Shown piece after piece: positions 8,283-17,289 of a DNA stretch of 64,000 nucleotides. A model generated the notes under the pieces. That model searched no databases. It was given only the letters and a program-made list of their open reading frames with translations, and was not told where the DNA came from. Location of the stretch: positions 682,001 through 746,000 of the forward strand of contig NZ_CP050177.1 in the NCBI RefSeq assembly GCF_011694815.1, given 5' to 3'. How positions within the stretch are numbered: position 1 is the stretch's first letter; each line of letters opens with the position of its first letter. A program made the position numbers and the translations under genes. Source of the stretch: Streptomyces liangshanensis. GTDB lineage: Bacteria; Actinomycetota; Actinomycetes; Streptomycetales; Streptomycetaceae.

Positions 8283-9116
8283 CTACGGATGCGGTACGCC
8301 GATCCCGTACCCCTCCGCGATCAGCTCGGGCAGGTAGCGGCGCAGCGCCGCCACGCTCTGCTCGCGGTTCCCGCCCGCGTCGTGCGAGAGCACGACGACG
8401 CCGGGTCCCGCGCCGTCCCGGACCGCCTTGACGATCCTGTCGGTGCCGGGGGTGGTCCAGTCGAGGGTGTCGACGGTCCAGGCGAGGGGTTCCATGCCCA
8501 GTTCGGCGCCGATCTCGAAGGAGTGCCGGTTCCAGGCACCGTAGGGGGCGCGGTACCAGACCGGCGGGGTGCCGGTGGTGTCCTCGATGACCTCGCTGGT
8601 GCGCTCCATCTCCTTGCGGATCGCGGACGGCGCGAGCTTCACCATCTGCGGGTGCGACCAGGTGTGGTTGCCCACGATGTGCCCGTCGGCCGCCATCTGC
8701 CGCACCAGGTCACGGTTGTACGAGGCCATCTCGCCGCAGACGAAGAACATGGCGCGGACGTCGTGCGCGCGGAGGGTTCTCAGGATGTCGGGGGTGTAGC
8801 GGGGGTCGGGGCCGTCGTCGAAGGTGAGCACCATCGTGTGGCCCACCTGGGGCAGTTCGAGGAACGGCTTCCGGCGGACCGGCGGCGCGGGGGTGAGGCG
8901 GCCGGAGGGGGCGTCGCCGGTCATGGGCAGGAGCCGGTAGGCGGCGGGGTTGCGGGCGGCCCCGGCCGGCGGGCGTGCGGCGGGCGGTCCCGCGGCGGGC
9001 GCCGGGGCCGCGGCGGCGCCCGGGGCCCTGGTCTCGCCCGGGAACATCACCCGTGTGGTGACGACGGCGCCGAGACAGGCCGCGATCCGGAGGAGGGCGC
9101 GGCGCCCCGGAATCAT
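8283..9116 (-). CDS. Secreted polysaccharide deacetylase (NodB domain)
   Basis: About 277 residues: a signal-like N-terminus (RRALLRIAACLGAV), an Ala/Pro linker, then a NodB (CE4) domain. The motifs are complete: TFDDGP (98-103), HTWSHP with the two zinc His (151 and 155), RAPYG (189-193), DTLDW and a late LSHD. It should remove N-acetyl groups from peptidoglycan or chitin-like polymers outside the membrane. The ATG at 9116 has AAGGA upstream; ATG at 9131 would add five residues. It converges with the sortase gene. Confidence 0.9.
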   Translation of the reverse strand: MIPGRRALLRIAACLGAVVTTRVMFPGETRAPGAAAAPAPAAGPPAARPPAGAARNPAAYRLLPMTGDAPSGRLTPAPPVRRKPFLELPQVGHTMVLTFDDGPDPRYTPDILRTLRAHDVRAMFFVCGEMASYNRDLVRQMAADGHIVGNHTWSHPQMVKLAPSAIRKEMERTSEVIEDTTGTPPVWYRAPYGAWNRHSFEIGAELGMEPLAWTVDTLDWTTPGTDRIVKAVRDGAGPGVVVLSHDAGGNREQSVAALRRYLPELIAEGYGIGVPHP

Positions 9117-9276
9117 TTCTTCCTTTTTCATGACTAATGGCTCGCACAGCCGACGCGCCGGACCGCACACCGACACGGCCGCGCGGGCGAAAGCACCCGA
9201 TGGGACCAGGATGCCCCCACCACCCAGGGCGGGCCCTCCGTCGGGGAGTTCACGGGCAGCGGATAGCCTGCGTGCC

Positions 9277-9738
9277 GTGACCGAGCAGCAGCCCACCTCA
9301 TTCGAACGTGGCACCGACGGACCGAAGGTGATCGTCGTCGGCGTGGACGGTTCCCAGTCCTCGTACCGCGCCGCCGCCTACGCCGCGGGGCTCGCCCGGC
9401 GGCAGAGGGCCCTGCTCGCCATCGTCTACGTCCAGCCCGTGGTGTCGGCGGGGGCCGCCCTCGGCGCCCCGGCGACCGGCACGACCGGGGAGATCGCCGA
9501 GGAGCTGGTGGCCGAGATCCGGCTCGCCACCGAGCGGTTCAAGGACATATGGGACGTCCGCTGGGAGTTCCACACCTTCCACGGGGACCCGTACAGCGGC
9601 CTGGTCACCGCGGCCGACGAGCTCACGGCGGACGCGGTGGTGGTGGGCGCCTCGGAGTCGGCCGGGCACCGGATCGTGGGGTCGGTGGCGGTACGGCTGG
9701 TCAAGGCGGGCCGCTGGCCGGTGACGGTCGTCCCGTAA
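9277..9738 (+). CDS. Universal stress protein (UspA family), single domain
   Basis: 153 residues. It has the Usp fold with the N-terminal IVVGVDGS strand and the ATP-loop type segment VVGASESAGHRIVGSVA near the C-terminus. No Shine-Dalgarno site precedes the GTG; a TAGCCT -10 box lies about 9 bases upstream, so the gene is probably read from a leaderless mRNA. It stands alone, converging with the CapA-like gene. The role in stress physiology is inferred from the family. Confidence 0.85.
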   Translation: MTEQQPTSFERGTDGPKVIVVGVDGSQSSYRAAAYAAGLARRQRALLAIVYVQPVVSAGAALGAPATGTTGEIAEELVAEIRLATERFKDIWDVRWEFHTFHGDPYSGLVTAADELTADAVVVGASESAGHRIVGSVAVRLVKAGRWPVTVVP

Positions 9739-9783
9739 CCCCCGTAACCCCGTGACCTGCCAGGACACGCCCCCGGACACCCG

Positions 9784-10992
9784 CTAGCGGGCCCTCGTGA
9801 GCCCGTCCGCCGCCGCGCCCCGGCCGAGGACCGCCTCCGTGATCGCCGCCTGCGCCTCCCGGTGGTCGGCGCGGCCCGGTGAGCGCCGCAGCGCCGCCGG
9901 CAGGTCGACCACCCGGCCCGCCCCGGTGTCCATCCACTGCGGGACGAACTCCGCCTTCACCACCGGCCAGCGCGCGCCCGGCGCGGCGGGCGGCGCGAAG
10001 GTGAAGCGGGCGATCGAACCCTGATTGCCCCGGGGGTCGTGCGCGCCCTGGTGGTTGACCATCGAGCCCGCGATCTGGTCACCCATGCCGTACACGATCC
10101 AGGTCCCGTTGACCTTCTCGTACGCCTGCGGCACGTGCGCGTGCGTCCCGAGGATCAGGTCGATGTCGGGCCGCCCGCCGGTCCGTGACGCGGTGAGCCG
10201 CCGCCCGAGGTCGAGCTGCGTGGCGTCCGGAGCCGTCTGCCACTCGGTGCCCCAGTGCAGGCTGACCACCACCACGTCGGCGCCGGCCGCGCGGGCGGCG
10301 CGCGCGTCGGCGACGATCCGCCGCCCGTCGATGCCCCGGACCGCCCAGGGCTGCCCGTCGGGCAGCGGATACCCGTTGGTGCCGTACGTGTAGGCCAGTT
10401 GGGCGACCGTGGCGCCGCCCGCCGTCATCAGCGCGGGGCGGGCGGCCTCGGCGGCCGTACGGGCCGACCCCGCGTGCCGGACACCTGCCCGGTCGAGCGC
10501 GTCCAGCGTTCTGCGTACGCCGGCCGCGCCGTCGTCCAGGGTGTGGTTGGACGCGGTGGAGCAGGAGTCGTAGCCGGTGTGGCGCAGTGCCTCGGCCACC
10601 TCGGGCGGGGACGTGAAGGCCGGGTAGCCGGTGTAGGGGCCGCCGTCCGCCCCGTACACCGTCTCCATGTGACAGATCGCCACATCGGCGCGTGACACCA
10701 CGGGACGCACCCCGGCGAGCATGGGGCGGAAGTCGTAGCCGCGCCCGCCCGCGTCGGCGTGCGCCCGGCCGATCACGGAGTCGTGCGGCAGGACGTCACC
10801 GGAGGCGACCAGGGTGAACGCGCGGCGCACCACCCCGCCGCCGGCCGCCGAGGGCGGCGCGGACCCGGGCGGCGGGCGGTCCCGCGCGGCGCCGGGCGCG
10901 TCGTTCCGGTCCGGCGCGGCGCAGGCCGCCGCGGTGCCGAGGAGCAGGACGGCCGCGGCCAGCGCCGCGCCCTGTCGTCCGCGCTGGGTCAT
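9784..10992 (-). CDS. CapA-family (PgsA-like) lipoprotein, metallophosphatase fold
   Basis: 402 residues. The lipobox sits at GTAAAC (Cys24). The mature protein carries the CapA/PGA_cap domain: VASGDVLPHDS, HMETVY, TASNHTLDDG, SLHWGTEW and GTHAHVPQ, which supply the Asp/His/Asn metal ligands of the calcineurin-like fold. In Bacillus CapA takes part in poly-gamma-glutamate export, but most actinomycete members occur without capBC, as here, so polymer synthesis should not be assumed. ATG at 10992 with GGAG 9 bases upstream. An AT-rich stretch (11034-11065) upstream may hold its promoter. Confidence 0.85.
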   Translation of the reverse strand: MTQRGRQGAALAAAVLLLGTAAACAAPDRNDAPGAARDRPPPGSAPPSAAGGGVVRRAFTLVASGDVLPHDSVIGRAHADAGGRGYDFRPMLAGVRPVVSRADVAICHMETVYGADGGPYTGYPAFTSPPEVAEALRHTGYDSCSTASNHTLDDGAAGVRRTLDALDRAGVRHAGSARTAAEAARPALMTAGGATVAQLAYTYGTNGYPLPDGQPWAVRGIDGRRIVADARAARAAGADVVVVSLHWGTEWQTAPDATQLDLGRRLTASRTGGRPDIDLILGTHAHVPQAYEKVNGTWIVYGMGDQIAGSMVNHQGAHDPRGNQGSIARFTFAPPAAPGARWPVVKAEFVPQWMDTGAGRVVDLPAALRRSPGRADHREAQAAITEAVLGRGAAADGLTRAR

Positions 10993-11246
10993 CGGCCGGA
11001 CTCCGTTCCTGGAGGAAACCGAGGGAAACCACCTTGCATACATATAGTCACATAAATGGATGTCAGGTGATCAAGCCACCAAGGGACCCGAAAGGGACCG
11101 ATCACCCGCGACGGGACCGTTCACCGCACCACTCGCCGCAGTGAGCGACCGCTCGTCGCACGCCTCCGCGCACCGTCTGTCCCCGGCCGCCGCCATGCGC
11201 TCGTATACGCGGGGCGACAGCGACGTCACCGGGAAGGGCGTGCACC

Positions 11247-11945
11247 ATGACCACAGCGACAGCGACAGCGGCTGCCTCCGCGACGGCGACCGCCACGACC
11301 GACGAACGGGACCTGGCCACGCTCCAGCGCGAACACGGCGCCGCCCTGCTCCACTTCCTGCTGGGCCTCACCTACGGCGACCGGCAGCGGGCCGAGGACC
11401 TGCTCCAGGAGACGCTGGTACGGGCCTGGCAGCACCCGGAGGCGTTCACCGCCCCCTTCGAGTCCATGCGGCCCTGGCTGTTCACCGTCGGCCGCCGGCT
11501 GGCGATCGACGCGCGCAGGTCCCGGCTGGCCCGCCCTTCCGAGGTGGGCGACGAGATCCTGGCCGCCACCCCCGATCCCCGGGACCCGACGGAGTGCGCG
11601 GTCGAGGGGCTCGACGTACGGCAGGCGGTCCGGGCGCTGAGCCCCGAGCACCGGGCGGTGCTCGTGCAGATCTACTTCCGCGGGCTGAGCGTCGGCGAGG
11701 CCGCGCTGACCCTCGGGATCCCGCCGGGCACGGTCAAGTCCCGTTCGTACTACGCGCTGCGGGCGCTGGGCCGCTCACTGCCCGGCTACAGCCGGTCCTC
11801 GCCGCCGCCGGGGAGCGGCGGAACGTGCGGTTCGCGGCCCGCCGCGACCCCCTCGGCCACACCCGTCACAATCCACTCCCGTCGGCCGTCCGATCCCGCT
11901 CTTCTGGCCACGCGGGACGGCCACCGCCGGTTCAATGCTCCCTGA
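11247..11945 (+). CDS. ECF RNA polymerase sigma factor (SigK/SigL-like)
   Basis: 232 residues with region 2 (about 25-95: RAEDLLQETLVRAWQHP, PWLFTVGRRLAID) and region 4 (about 125-185: LSPEHRAVLVQIYFRGLS, GTVKSRSYYALRALGRSLPGY). A further 50-residue tail rich in Ser, Pro and Arg runs past the usual end of the family; it could reflect loss of an older stop or a small frameshift. GGAAGGG precedes the ATG. No anti-sigma gene follows directly; the nearest zinc-finger anti-sigma candidate is 5 kb away at 16592. Confidence 0.85.
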   Translation: MTTATATAAASATATATTDERDLATLQREHGAALLHFLLGLTYGDRQRAEDLLQETLVRAWQHPEAFTAPFESMRPWLFTVGRRLAIDARRSRLARPSEVGDEILAATPDPRDPTECAVEGLDVRQAVRALSPEHRAVLVQIYFRGLSVGEAALTLGIPPGTVKSRSYYALRALGRSLPGYSRSSPPPGSGGTCGSRPAATPSATPVTIHSRRPSDPALLATRDGHRRFNAP

Positions 11946-11980
11946 GGCAGGCTTCGGGGAAAGGAAGGAAGGCGGAAAGC

Positions 11981-12499
11981 ATGCGTCCGGAATGTACCGA
12001 AGGGGCGGGCGGCGGAGGCCTGTTGGTGCCGATGGCTTGGATGTACGCGGAGTACGTCGCGGACGAGCTGCTGCGCACCGGCGACCTGATGCCGCCCACC
12101 ACGCTGGAGTACCGGGCCGGCCGGGACGCGCTGGCCCTGACCATCTTCCTCTCCGACGGGTCCGTGACCGGGCCGGGCGGCGGGGCCAGGATGGCGGAGT
12201 GGCGCTCCCTCACGGCGTACGGGACGTCGTGGAGCGAGTGGGTGAGCCGCCGGCTGCGCGCCCTGGAGGCGGCCGGGGCGGGTGCCGGGGCCGCCGACCC
12301 CGATCTGGAGCTGGCGGGGGCCGCCTGGCGGTGGCTGGAGGAGACCGAGCTGCTGGCGCCGGACCTGGACGCGGTGGGGCCCCCGGGCCCGGTCGGTGAG
12401 GAGCCGTTCCCGGGCGCGGAGGAGGAGGGGCCGCAGGTGTGGACCCCGGCGTGGCAGCTGGGGCTGCCGCTGGGACACCTGGCGATCCAGCTGTTCTGA
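11981..12499 (+). CDS. Unknown protein of 172 residues downstream of the sigma factor
   Basis: I do not recognise this protein. It is acidic, with a Trp/Tyr-rich start (VPMAWMYAEYVADELL), a middle strand-rich part (YRAGRDALALTIFLSDG), no signal peptide and no membrane segment. The start ATG has GGAAA 3-7 bases upstream. It follows the sigma factor by 35 bp on the same strand, so it may be co-transcribed. Codon bias is typical of the genome, supporting a real gene. Confidence 0.65.
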   Translation: MRPECTEGAGGGGLLVPMAWMYAEYVADELLRTGDLMPPTTLEYRAGRDALALTIFLSDGSVTGPGGGARMAEWRSLTAYGTSWSEWVSRRLRALEAAGAGAGAADPDLELAGAAWRWLEETELLAPDLDAVGPPGPVGEEPFPGAEEEGPQVWTPAWQLGLPLGHLAIQLF

Positions 12500-12532
12500 A
12501 GCCGTACGGGCCCCCGCGCCCGGGCGCGGCGG

Positions 12533-13726
12533 TCAGGTGCCGTGCACGCCCGCCCGGTACTTGGGGATGCGCACGGTGATCCGCATCCCGGCGCCGACGC
12601 CGGTCTCGATGACGAGGCCGTACGCGTCCCCGTACACCTGGCGCAGCCGCTCGTCCACGTTCAGCAGTCCGATGCCGGTGGACGCGCCGCCCTCGCCGCG
12701 CAGGATCTGCCGCAGCCGGTCCGGTTCCATGCCGACCCCGTCGTCCTCGATCACCACCTCCGCCTCGGACCCCGCGTCGAGCGCGCTGATGGTGATGCGG
12801 CTCGTGGTGACCGCGCCCTCCAGGCCGTGCTTGACCGCGTTCTCGACCAGCGGTTGCAGGCAGAGGAAGGGCATGGCCACCGGCAGCACCTCGGGCGCGA
12901 CCTGGAGGGTGACCGAGAGCCGCTCGCCGAACCGGGCCCGGACCAGGGCCAGGTACTGGTCGATGGAGTGCAGTTCGTCGGCGAGGGTGGTGAAGTCGCC
13001 GTGCCTGCGGAAGGAGTAGCGGGTGAAGTCGGCGAACTCCAGCAGGAGTTCCCTGGCCCGCGCCGGGTCGGTGCGGACGAACGAGGCGATGGCGGCCAGC
13101 GAGTTGAAGATGAAGTGGGGGGAGATCTGCGCGCGCAGCGCCCGGATCTCCGCCTCGATGAGCCGGGTGCGGGAGCGGTCCAGCTCGGCCAGCTCCAGTT
13201 GTACGGACACCCAGCGGGCCACCTCCCCCGCCGCCCTGGCGAGGACCGCCGACTCGCGGGGCGCGCAGGCGACGAGGACGCCGAGCACCCGGTGGTCGAC
13301 GGTCAGCGGGGCGGCGACGGCCCACCGCAGCGGGCAGTCGAGGTCGTCGCACCGGACGGCGAAGGCCGTGCCCCGGCCCCCGCCGAGCACCCCCTCGACC
13401 TGCTCCATGACGTGGGCCCCGTGGTGCTCCCCCAGCCCGTCCCAGACCAGCACCCGGTCCCGGTCGGTCAGGCACAGCGCGTCCGTGCCGAGCAGCGAGC
13501 GCAGCCGCTTGGCGGCCTTGCGCGCGCTCTCCTCGGTGAGCCCGGCGCGCAGCGGCGGTGAGGCGAGGGACGCGGTGTGCAGGGTCTCGAAGGTCGCGTG
13601 CTCGACGGGTGTGCCGACGTCGCTGGTACGGACGGGGCGGGCGGTACGGCGGCCGAGCAGGAACCCGCCCGCGAGCAGCAGCGGGCCGAGCACGATCAGG
13701 ACGGCGAGGGCGGCGGCTCCGCTCAT
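12533..13726 (-). CDS. LytS-type sensor histidine kinase
   Basis: 397 residues: one N-terminal membrane segment (about 4-26), a GAF-like sensing region (about 65-165), a His_kinase domain with the phospho-acceptor in ISPHFIFNSL (His204), and a HATPase_c domain with NAVKHGL, EDDGVGM and STGIGLLNVDERL. The ATG overlaps the TGA of the symporter gene by four bases. With the LytTR regulator at 15741-16490 it makes a LytS/LytTR pair that encloses the transporter genes, suggesting that the system senses the transported carboxylate, as in E. coli YpdAB or BtsSR (analogy only). Confidence 0.9.
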   Translation of the reverse strand: MSGAAALAVLIVLGPLLLAGGFLLGRRTARPVRTSDVGTPVEHATFETLHTASLASPPLRAGLTEESARKAAKRLRSLLGTDALCLTDRDRVLVWDGLGEHHGAHVMEQVEGVLGGGRGTAFAVRCDDLDCPLRWAVAAPLTVDHRVLGVLVACAPRESAVLARAAGEVARWVSVQLELAELDRSRTRLIEAEIRALRAQISPHFIFNSLAAIASFVRTDPARARELLLEFADFTRYSFRRHGDFTTLADELHSIDQYLALVRARFGERLSVTLQVAPEVLPVAMPFLCLQPLVENAVKHGLEGAVTTSRITISALDAGSEAEVVIEDDGVGMEPDRLRQILRGEGGASTGIGLLNVDERLRQVYGDAYGLVIETGVGAGMRITVRIPKYRAGVHGT

Positions 13727-15231
13727 CGGGCGCCGCCCTTCGCGCCGGGGGCTCCCGGGCGGGGGCGCGGCATCAGGGTCTCCGGGAGGTGGAAGCGGGT
13801 CATCGCGGCGTTCGTGCCGGGCGGTATCCGGCTCCGGGTGGCCAGCGAGACCAGGATCATCGCGAGGAAGCCGACGGGCACCGACCAGACCGCGGGCCAG
13901 GCGAGCAGCGCGTGCGGCCAGCCGGAGGTGACGGCGCCGCTGACGGTGACGAGCGTGGCGACGAACGCCAGTCCCCCGCCGAGCAGCAGTCCGGCGACCG
14001 CGCCGGGCGGGGTGAGCCGGCGCCACCAGATGCCGAGCACCAGCAGCGGGCAGAAGGAGGACGCGGAGACCGCGAAGGCCATGCCGACGGAGTCGGCGAC
14101 GGGCATCCCGCTGACCAGCAGCGAGCCGCCGAGCGGGACGGCCATCGCGAGCGGGGTCGCCAGGCGGAAGTGGCGGACGCCCCGGGAGGGCAGGACGTCC
14201 TGGGTGAGGACACCGGCGACGGCCATGGTCAGCCCCGAGGCGGTGGAGAGGAACGCGGCGAAGGCCCCGCCGGCCACCAGCGCGCCGAGCAGTTCGCCGC
14301 CGAGCCCGCCGATCGCGCGCTCCGGCAGGAGCAGGACGGCCGCGTCGGCGTCGGTGCCGTACGGCAGCTCGGGGACGTACAGGCGGCCGAGGGCCCCGTA
14401 GACGGGCGGCAGCAGGTAGAAGGCGCCGACGAGGGCGAGGACGACCACCGTGGTGCGGCGCGCGGCCCGGCCGTTGGGGCTGGTGTAGAAGCGGACGACG
14501 ACGTGCGGCAGGCCCATCGTGCCGAGGAAGGTCGCCACGATGAGTCCGTACGTCGCGTAGAGCGGGTGGTCGGCGCGCACGGCGACGGCGGTGAGGGCGA
14601 GGTCGACGCGCGGGCGGCCGTCGCCCTGCCAGGCGAGCAGCAGGAAGATCGCGGGGACGAGCAGCGCGGTGAGCTTCAGCCAGTACTGGAACGCCTGGAC
14701 GAACGTGATGCTGCGCATCCCGCCCGCCGCGACGGCCACCACCACGACGACGGCGACGAGGACGCCGCCGAACCAGTAGGGCGCGCCGGTGAGGATCTTC
14801 AGCGTGAGCCCGGCGCCCTGGAGTTGGGGGATCAGGTAGAGCCAGCCCGCGCCGACGACGAAGACGCTCACGAGCCGGCGCACGGGGCGGGATTCGAGCC
14901 GTCCCTCGGCGAAGTCGGGGAGGGTGTACGCCCCCGAGCGGCGCAGCGGGGCCGCGACGAAGACCAGCAGCACCAGGTAGCCGGCGGTGTAGCCGACGGG
15001 GTACCAGAGCATGTCGGGGCCGTGCAGCAGGACCAGCCCGGCGACGCCGAGGAAGGAGGCGGCGGAGAGGTACTCGCCGCTGATGGCGGCGGCGTTGAGC
15101 GCGGGGCGGACGGTGCGGGAGGCGACGTAGAAGTCGGAGGTGGTACGGGATATCCGCAGCCCGAAGCCGCCGACGAGGACGGTCGCGACCACGACGACGG
15201 CGACGGCCGTGACGGTGTAGCTCTGGCTCAT
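13723..15231 (-). CDS. Sodium:solute symporter (SSS family, ActP/MctC-like)
   Basis: 502 residues with about 13 hydrophobic segments. SSS features include the early RTVRPALNAAAISGEYLSAA stretch and LPHVVVRFYT mid-protein. The presence of a DUF485 gene directly upstream is typical of ActP-type acetate and MctC-type monocarboxylate carriers, so a short-chain carboxylate such as acetate, pyruvate or propionate is the likely substrate. Four-base ATGA overlaps join it to the DUF485 gene upstream and to the histidine kinase downstream, so the three are one translation-coupled operon. Confidence 0.9.
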   Translation of the reverse strand: MSQSYTVTAVAVVVVATVLVGGFGLRISRTTSDFYVASRTVRPALNAAAISGEYLSAASFLGVAGLVLLHGPDMLWYPVGYTAGYLVLLVFVAAPLRRSGAYTLPDFAEGRLESRPVRRLVSVFVVGAGWLYLIPQLQGAGLTLKILTGAPYWFGGVLVAVVVVVAVAAGGMRSITFVQAFQYWLKLTALLVPAIFLLLAWQGDGRPRVDLALTAVAVRADHPLYATYGLIVATFLGTMGLPHVVVRFYTSPNGRAARRTTVVVLALVGAFYLLPPVYGALGRLYVPELPYGTDADAAVLLLPERAIGGLGGELLGALVAGGAFAAFLSTASGLTMAVAGVLTQDVLPSRGVRHFRLATPLAMAVPLGGSLLVSGMPVADSVGMAFAVSASSFCPLLVLGIWWRRLTPPGAVAGLLLGGGLAFVATLVTVSGAVTSGWPHALLAWPAVWSVPVGFLAMILVSLATRSRIPPGTNAAMTRFHLPETLMPRPRPGAPGAKGGAR

Positions 15232-15596
15232 GGGAAGGGCCGGCCCTTCACGAGCCGGGCGAAGTCCCGTTCGTTGCGTTCGGCGCGGCGGACGTACCAC
15301 CAGCCGAGGAGGGTGAGCAGCGGGTACGCGGCGACACCGAGCACCACCCAGACCGCCGTGGCGTCGTGCAGGGCGGCGAACGCGAGGGGGAGGGTGCCCG
15401 CGACGAGGGCGAGGACGCCGAAGGCGGTGAGGCCGGCCCGGAGCTGACCGCGCATCAGGGAGCGGACGTAGGCGTCACCGAGCGCGGTCTGCTCGTCGAT
15501 CTCGGCCTGGGGCCGGTAGCGCGGCAGCGGGCGCACACGCCGGGGCTCGCCGGTGACGACCTCGCGCTTGGGCGTGGTTTCCCCTGCCCCTGTCAT
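15228..15596 (-). CDS. DUF485 membrane protein, symporter partner
   Basis: 122 residues with two membrane segments (LRAGLTAFGVLALVAGTLPLAF and AVWVVLGVAAYPLLTLLGWW) and an N-terminal cytoplasmic part. DUF485 proteins are coded just before ActP/MctC-type symporters and are thought to assist them. ATG at 15596 is preceded by GGGGAG; the upstream in-frame ATG at 15620 has no such site. Its stop overlaps the symporter start. Confidence 0.88.
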   Translation of the reverse strand: MTGAGETTPKREVVTGEPRRVRPLPRYRPQAEIDEQTALGDAYVRSLMRGQLRAGLTAFGVLALVAGTLPLAFAALHDATAVWVVLGVAAYPLLTLLGWWYVRRAERNERDFARLVKGRPFP

Positions 15597-15656
15597 GGTG
15601 GCTCCCCGTTTCGGCGTCACGCGGCCCGCGACCGGCGGGCGGTCGGGGTCCGGGTC

Positions 15657-15711
15657 GGAGGTCGGGCGGATGGAGGTCGGGCGGATGGAGGTCGGGCGGA
15701 TGGAGGTCGGA
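15657..15711 (-). repeat. 3.6 perfect copies of a 15-bp tandem repeat before the transporter operon
   Basis: Three identical units of GGAGGTCGGGCGGAT (plus strand) at 15657-15671, 15672-15686 and 15687-15701, followed by a partial fourth. They lie 60-115 bases upstream of the DUF485 start, in the gap after the LytTR regulator gene. LytTR proteins commonly bind direct repeats, so these could be the regulator's target; a neutral repeat expansion is the alternative. Confidence 0.55.
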
Positions 15712-15740
15712 CCGTAGCAGGACGGGCGGTCCGGGTACGG

Positions 15741-16490
15741 TCAGCGGCCGGCCTGGCGCATCAGGAGGTCCCGCAGCCCGCGGGCGTGGCGGCGGCTCAC
15801 GGCGAGTTCGGCTTCCCCCACGCGAACGCTCATGGCGCCCGCGTCGAGCCGCAGTTCGTCGATCCGGGCGAGGGCCACGAGGTGGCGCCGGTGGATCCGG
15901 ACGAACCCGCGGGCGCGCCAGCGCTCCTCCAGGGTGGTGAGGGGGACCCGTACCAGATGGCTGCCGGTGTCGGTGTGCAGCCGGGCGTAGTCGCCCTGGG
16001 CCTCGGCGTAGGCGATGTCGGCGACGGCTACGAAGCGGGTGACACCGCCGAGTTCCACGGATATCTGGTCGGCGGCGGTGTCGAGGACCGCGGGCCGGTC
16101 CCCCGCCAGCTCGGCGACCCGGCGGACGGCCTCGGCGAGCCGTTCCGTGCGGACGGGCTTGAGGACGTAGTCGACGGCCTTGAGGTCGAACGCCTGGACG
16201 GCGAAGCCCTCGTGGGCGGTGACGAAGACGATGAGGGGCGGTTCGGCGAAACCGGCGAGGAGCTTGGCGACGTCCAGACCGGTGAGGCCGGCCATGTGGA
16301 TGTCGAGGAAGACGACGTCGACGGCCTCGGGGTCGTGGGGGCCCGCGTCGAGCGCGGCCCCGATGCGGCGCAGGGCCTCGGTGGCGCTGGTGGCACCCTC
16401 GGCGCTGCGGACCCGCGGGTCGGCCCGCAGGAGGTACAGCAGCTCTTCGAGGGCCGGTTCCTCGTCGTCCACGGCCAGTACACGCAGCAT
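15741..16490 (-). CDS. LytTR-family response regulator
   Basis: 249 residues. Receiver domain (1-125) with the acidic pair in LAVDDEEPALEEL, phospho-acceptor Asp63 in FLDIHM, and the conserved Lys in VDYVLKPV. LytTR DNA-binding domain (about 145-245) with YAEAQGDYARLHT and RIHRRHLVALARI. There is no Shine-Dalgarno site; TAAACT lies nine bases before the ATG and could be the -10 of a leaderless promoter. It is the likely partner of the LytS-type kinase. It is divergent from the anti-sigma gene. Confidence 0.9.
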   Translation of the reverse strand: MLRVLAVDDEEPALEELLYLLRADPRVRSAEGATSATEALRRIGAALDAGPHDPEAVDVVFLDIHMAGLTGLDVAKLLAGFAEPPLIVFVTAHEGFAVQAFDLKAVDYVLKPVRTERLAEAVRRVAELAGDRPAVLDTAADQISVELGGVTRFVAVADIAYAEAQGDYARLHTDTGSHLVRVPLTTLEERWRARGFVRIHRRHLVALARIDELRLDAGAMSVRVGEAELAVSRRHARGLRDLLMRQAGR

Positions 16491-16591
16491 GAGGCGGGAG
16501 TTTAGACGGAGAGGGCGGGTCCTCGGCGGTGTCGTCGAGCGAGAGCGCCGGTTCGTTGAGTGATTCGGCGCCGCGCTGCGTACCAGACGGC

Positions 16592-17275
16592 ATGCGGACC
16601 TTGGACCTCCATCGCGATGTCGGTGCCTATTCACTGGGCGTGCTCGACGCCGCGGACGCCTTCCGCTTCGAGGATCACCTGATGGAATGCCCTCAGTGCA
16701 CGCTGCTGCTGGCCGACTTCGGTGGTGTGAAGGCGCAACTCGACGAGTACTCCCGGCGGACACCGGCCGAGGTGGCGCCCTTCGCCGCCGCGAGCCCCGG
16801 GCTGCTGGCCGGCCTGATCGACCGTACGGCCGAGGCGCGGCGGCGCGGTCACCGGCGGCGCCTCGCGCTGGTCGCCGCCGTCGCGGTGCTGGTGGCCGGC
16901 GGTCCGCTCGCGGTCCTGCTGGCGGCGGACTCCGCGCCCGGCTCGTCCCGGGTCGCGACCGCGTCTCGGTGGACGGCGACGGATCCGGTGACCGGGACGA
17001 AGGCGGCGGTGACGGCCCTCGCGACGACGTGGGGGACGGACGTGGGGCTGGAGATGCTCCGTTCCGACACGGCGGGGGTGTGCGCGCTGGTCGCGGTCGG
17101 CCGCGACGGGTCGCGCCAGACCGTGACGACCTGGGAGGCACGGGCGGACGCGGCGATGCCCCTGGTGACCCGGGGCGGGGCGGCACTGCCGCCGGAGGGC
17201 ATCGACCACTTCGAGGTCAGGACGGCGGACGGGGTGCGCTTGGTGTCGCTCGGGGGGATGGGGCGGGAGGAGTAA
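16592..17275 (+). CDS. Zinc-finger anti-sigma factor (membrane-anchored)
   Basis: 227 residues from the ATG at 16592. The N-terminal zf-HC2 domain shows HLMECPQC (His29, Cys33, Cys36), the zinc motif of ZAS anti-sigma factors; a basic RRRGHRRR stretch and one membrane segment (about 82-104) follow; the outer domain is about 120 residues. It would hold an ECF sigma factor at the membrane until a signal arrives. Its cognate sigma gene is not adjacent, which is uncommon. The start is uncertain because no good ribosome site is seen. Confidence 0.8.
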   Translation: MRTLDLHRDVGAYSLGVLDAADAFRFEDHLMECPQCTLLLADFGGVKAQLDEYSRRTPAEVAPFAAASPGLLAGLIDRTAEARRRGHRRRLALVAAVAVLVAGGPLAVLLAADSAPGSSRVATASRWTATDPVTGTKAAVTALATTWGTDVGLEMLRSDTAGVCALVAVGRDGSRQTVTTWEARADAAMPLVTRGGAALPPEGIDHFEVRTADGVRLVSLGGMGREE

Positions 17276-17289
17276 GCGGGGGTGCGGCC

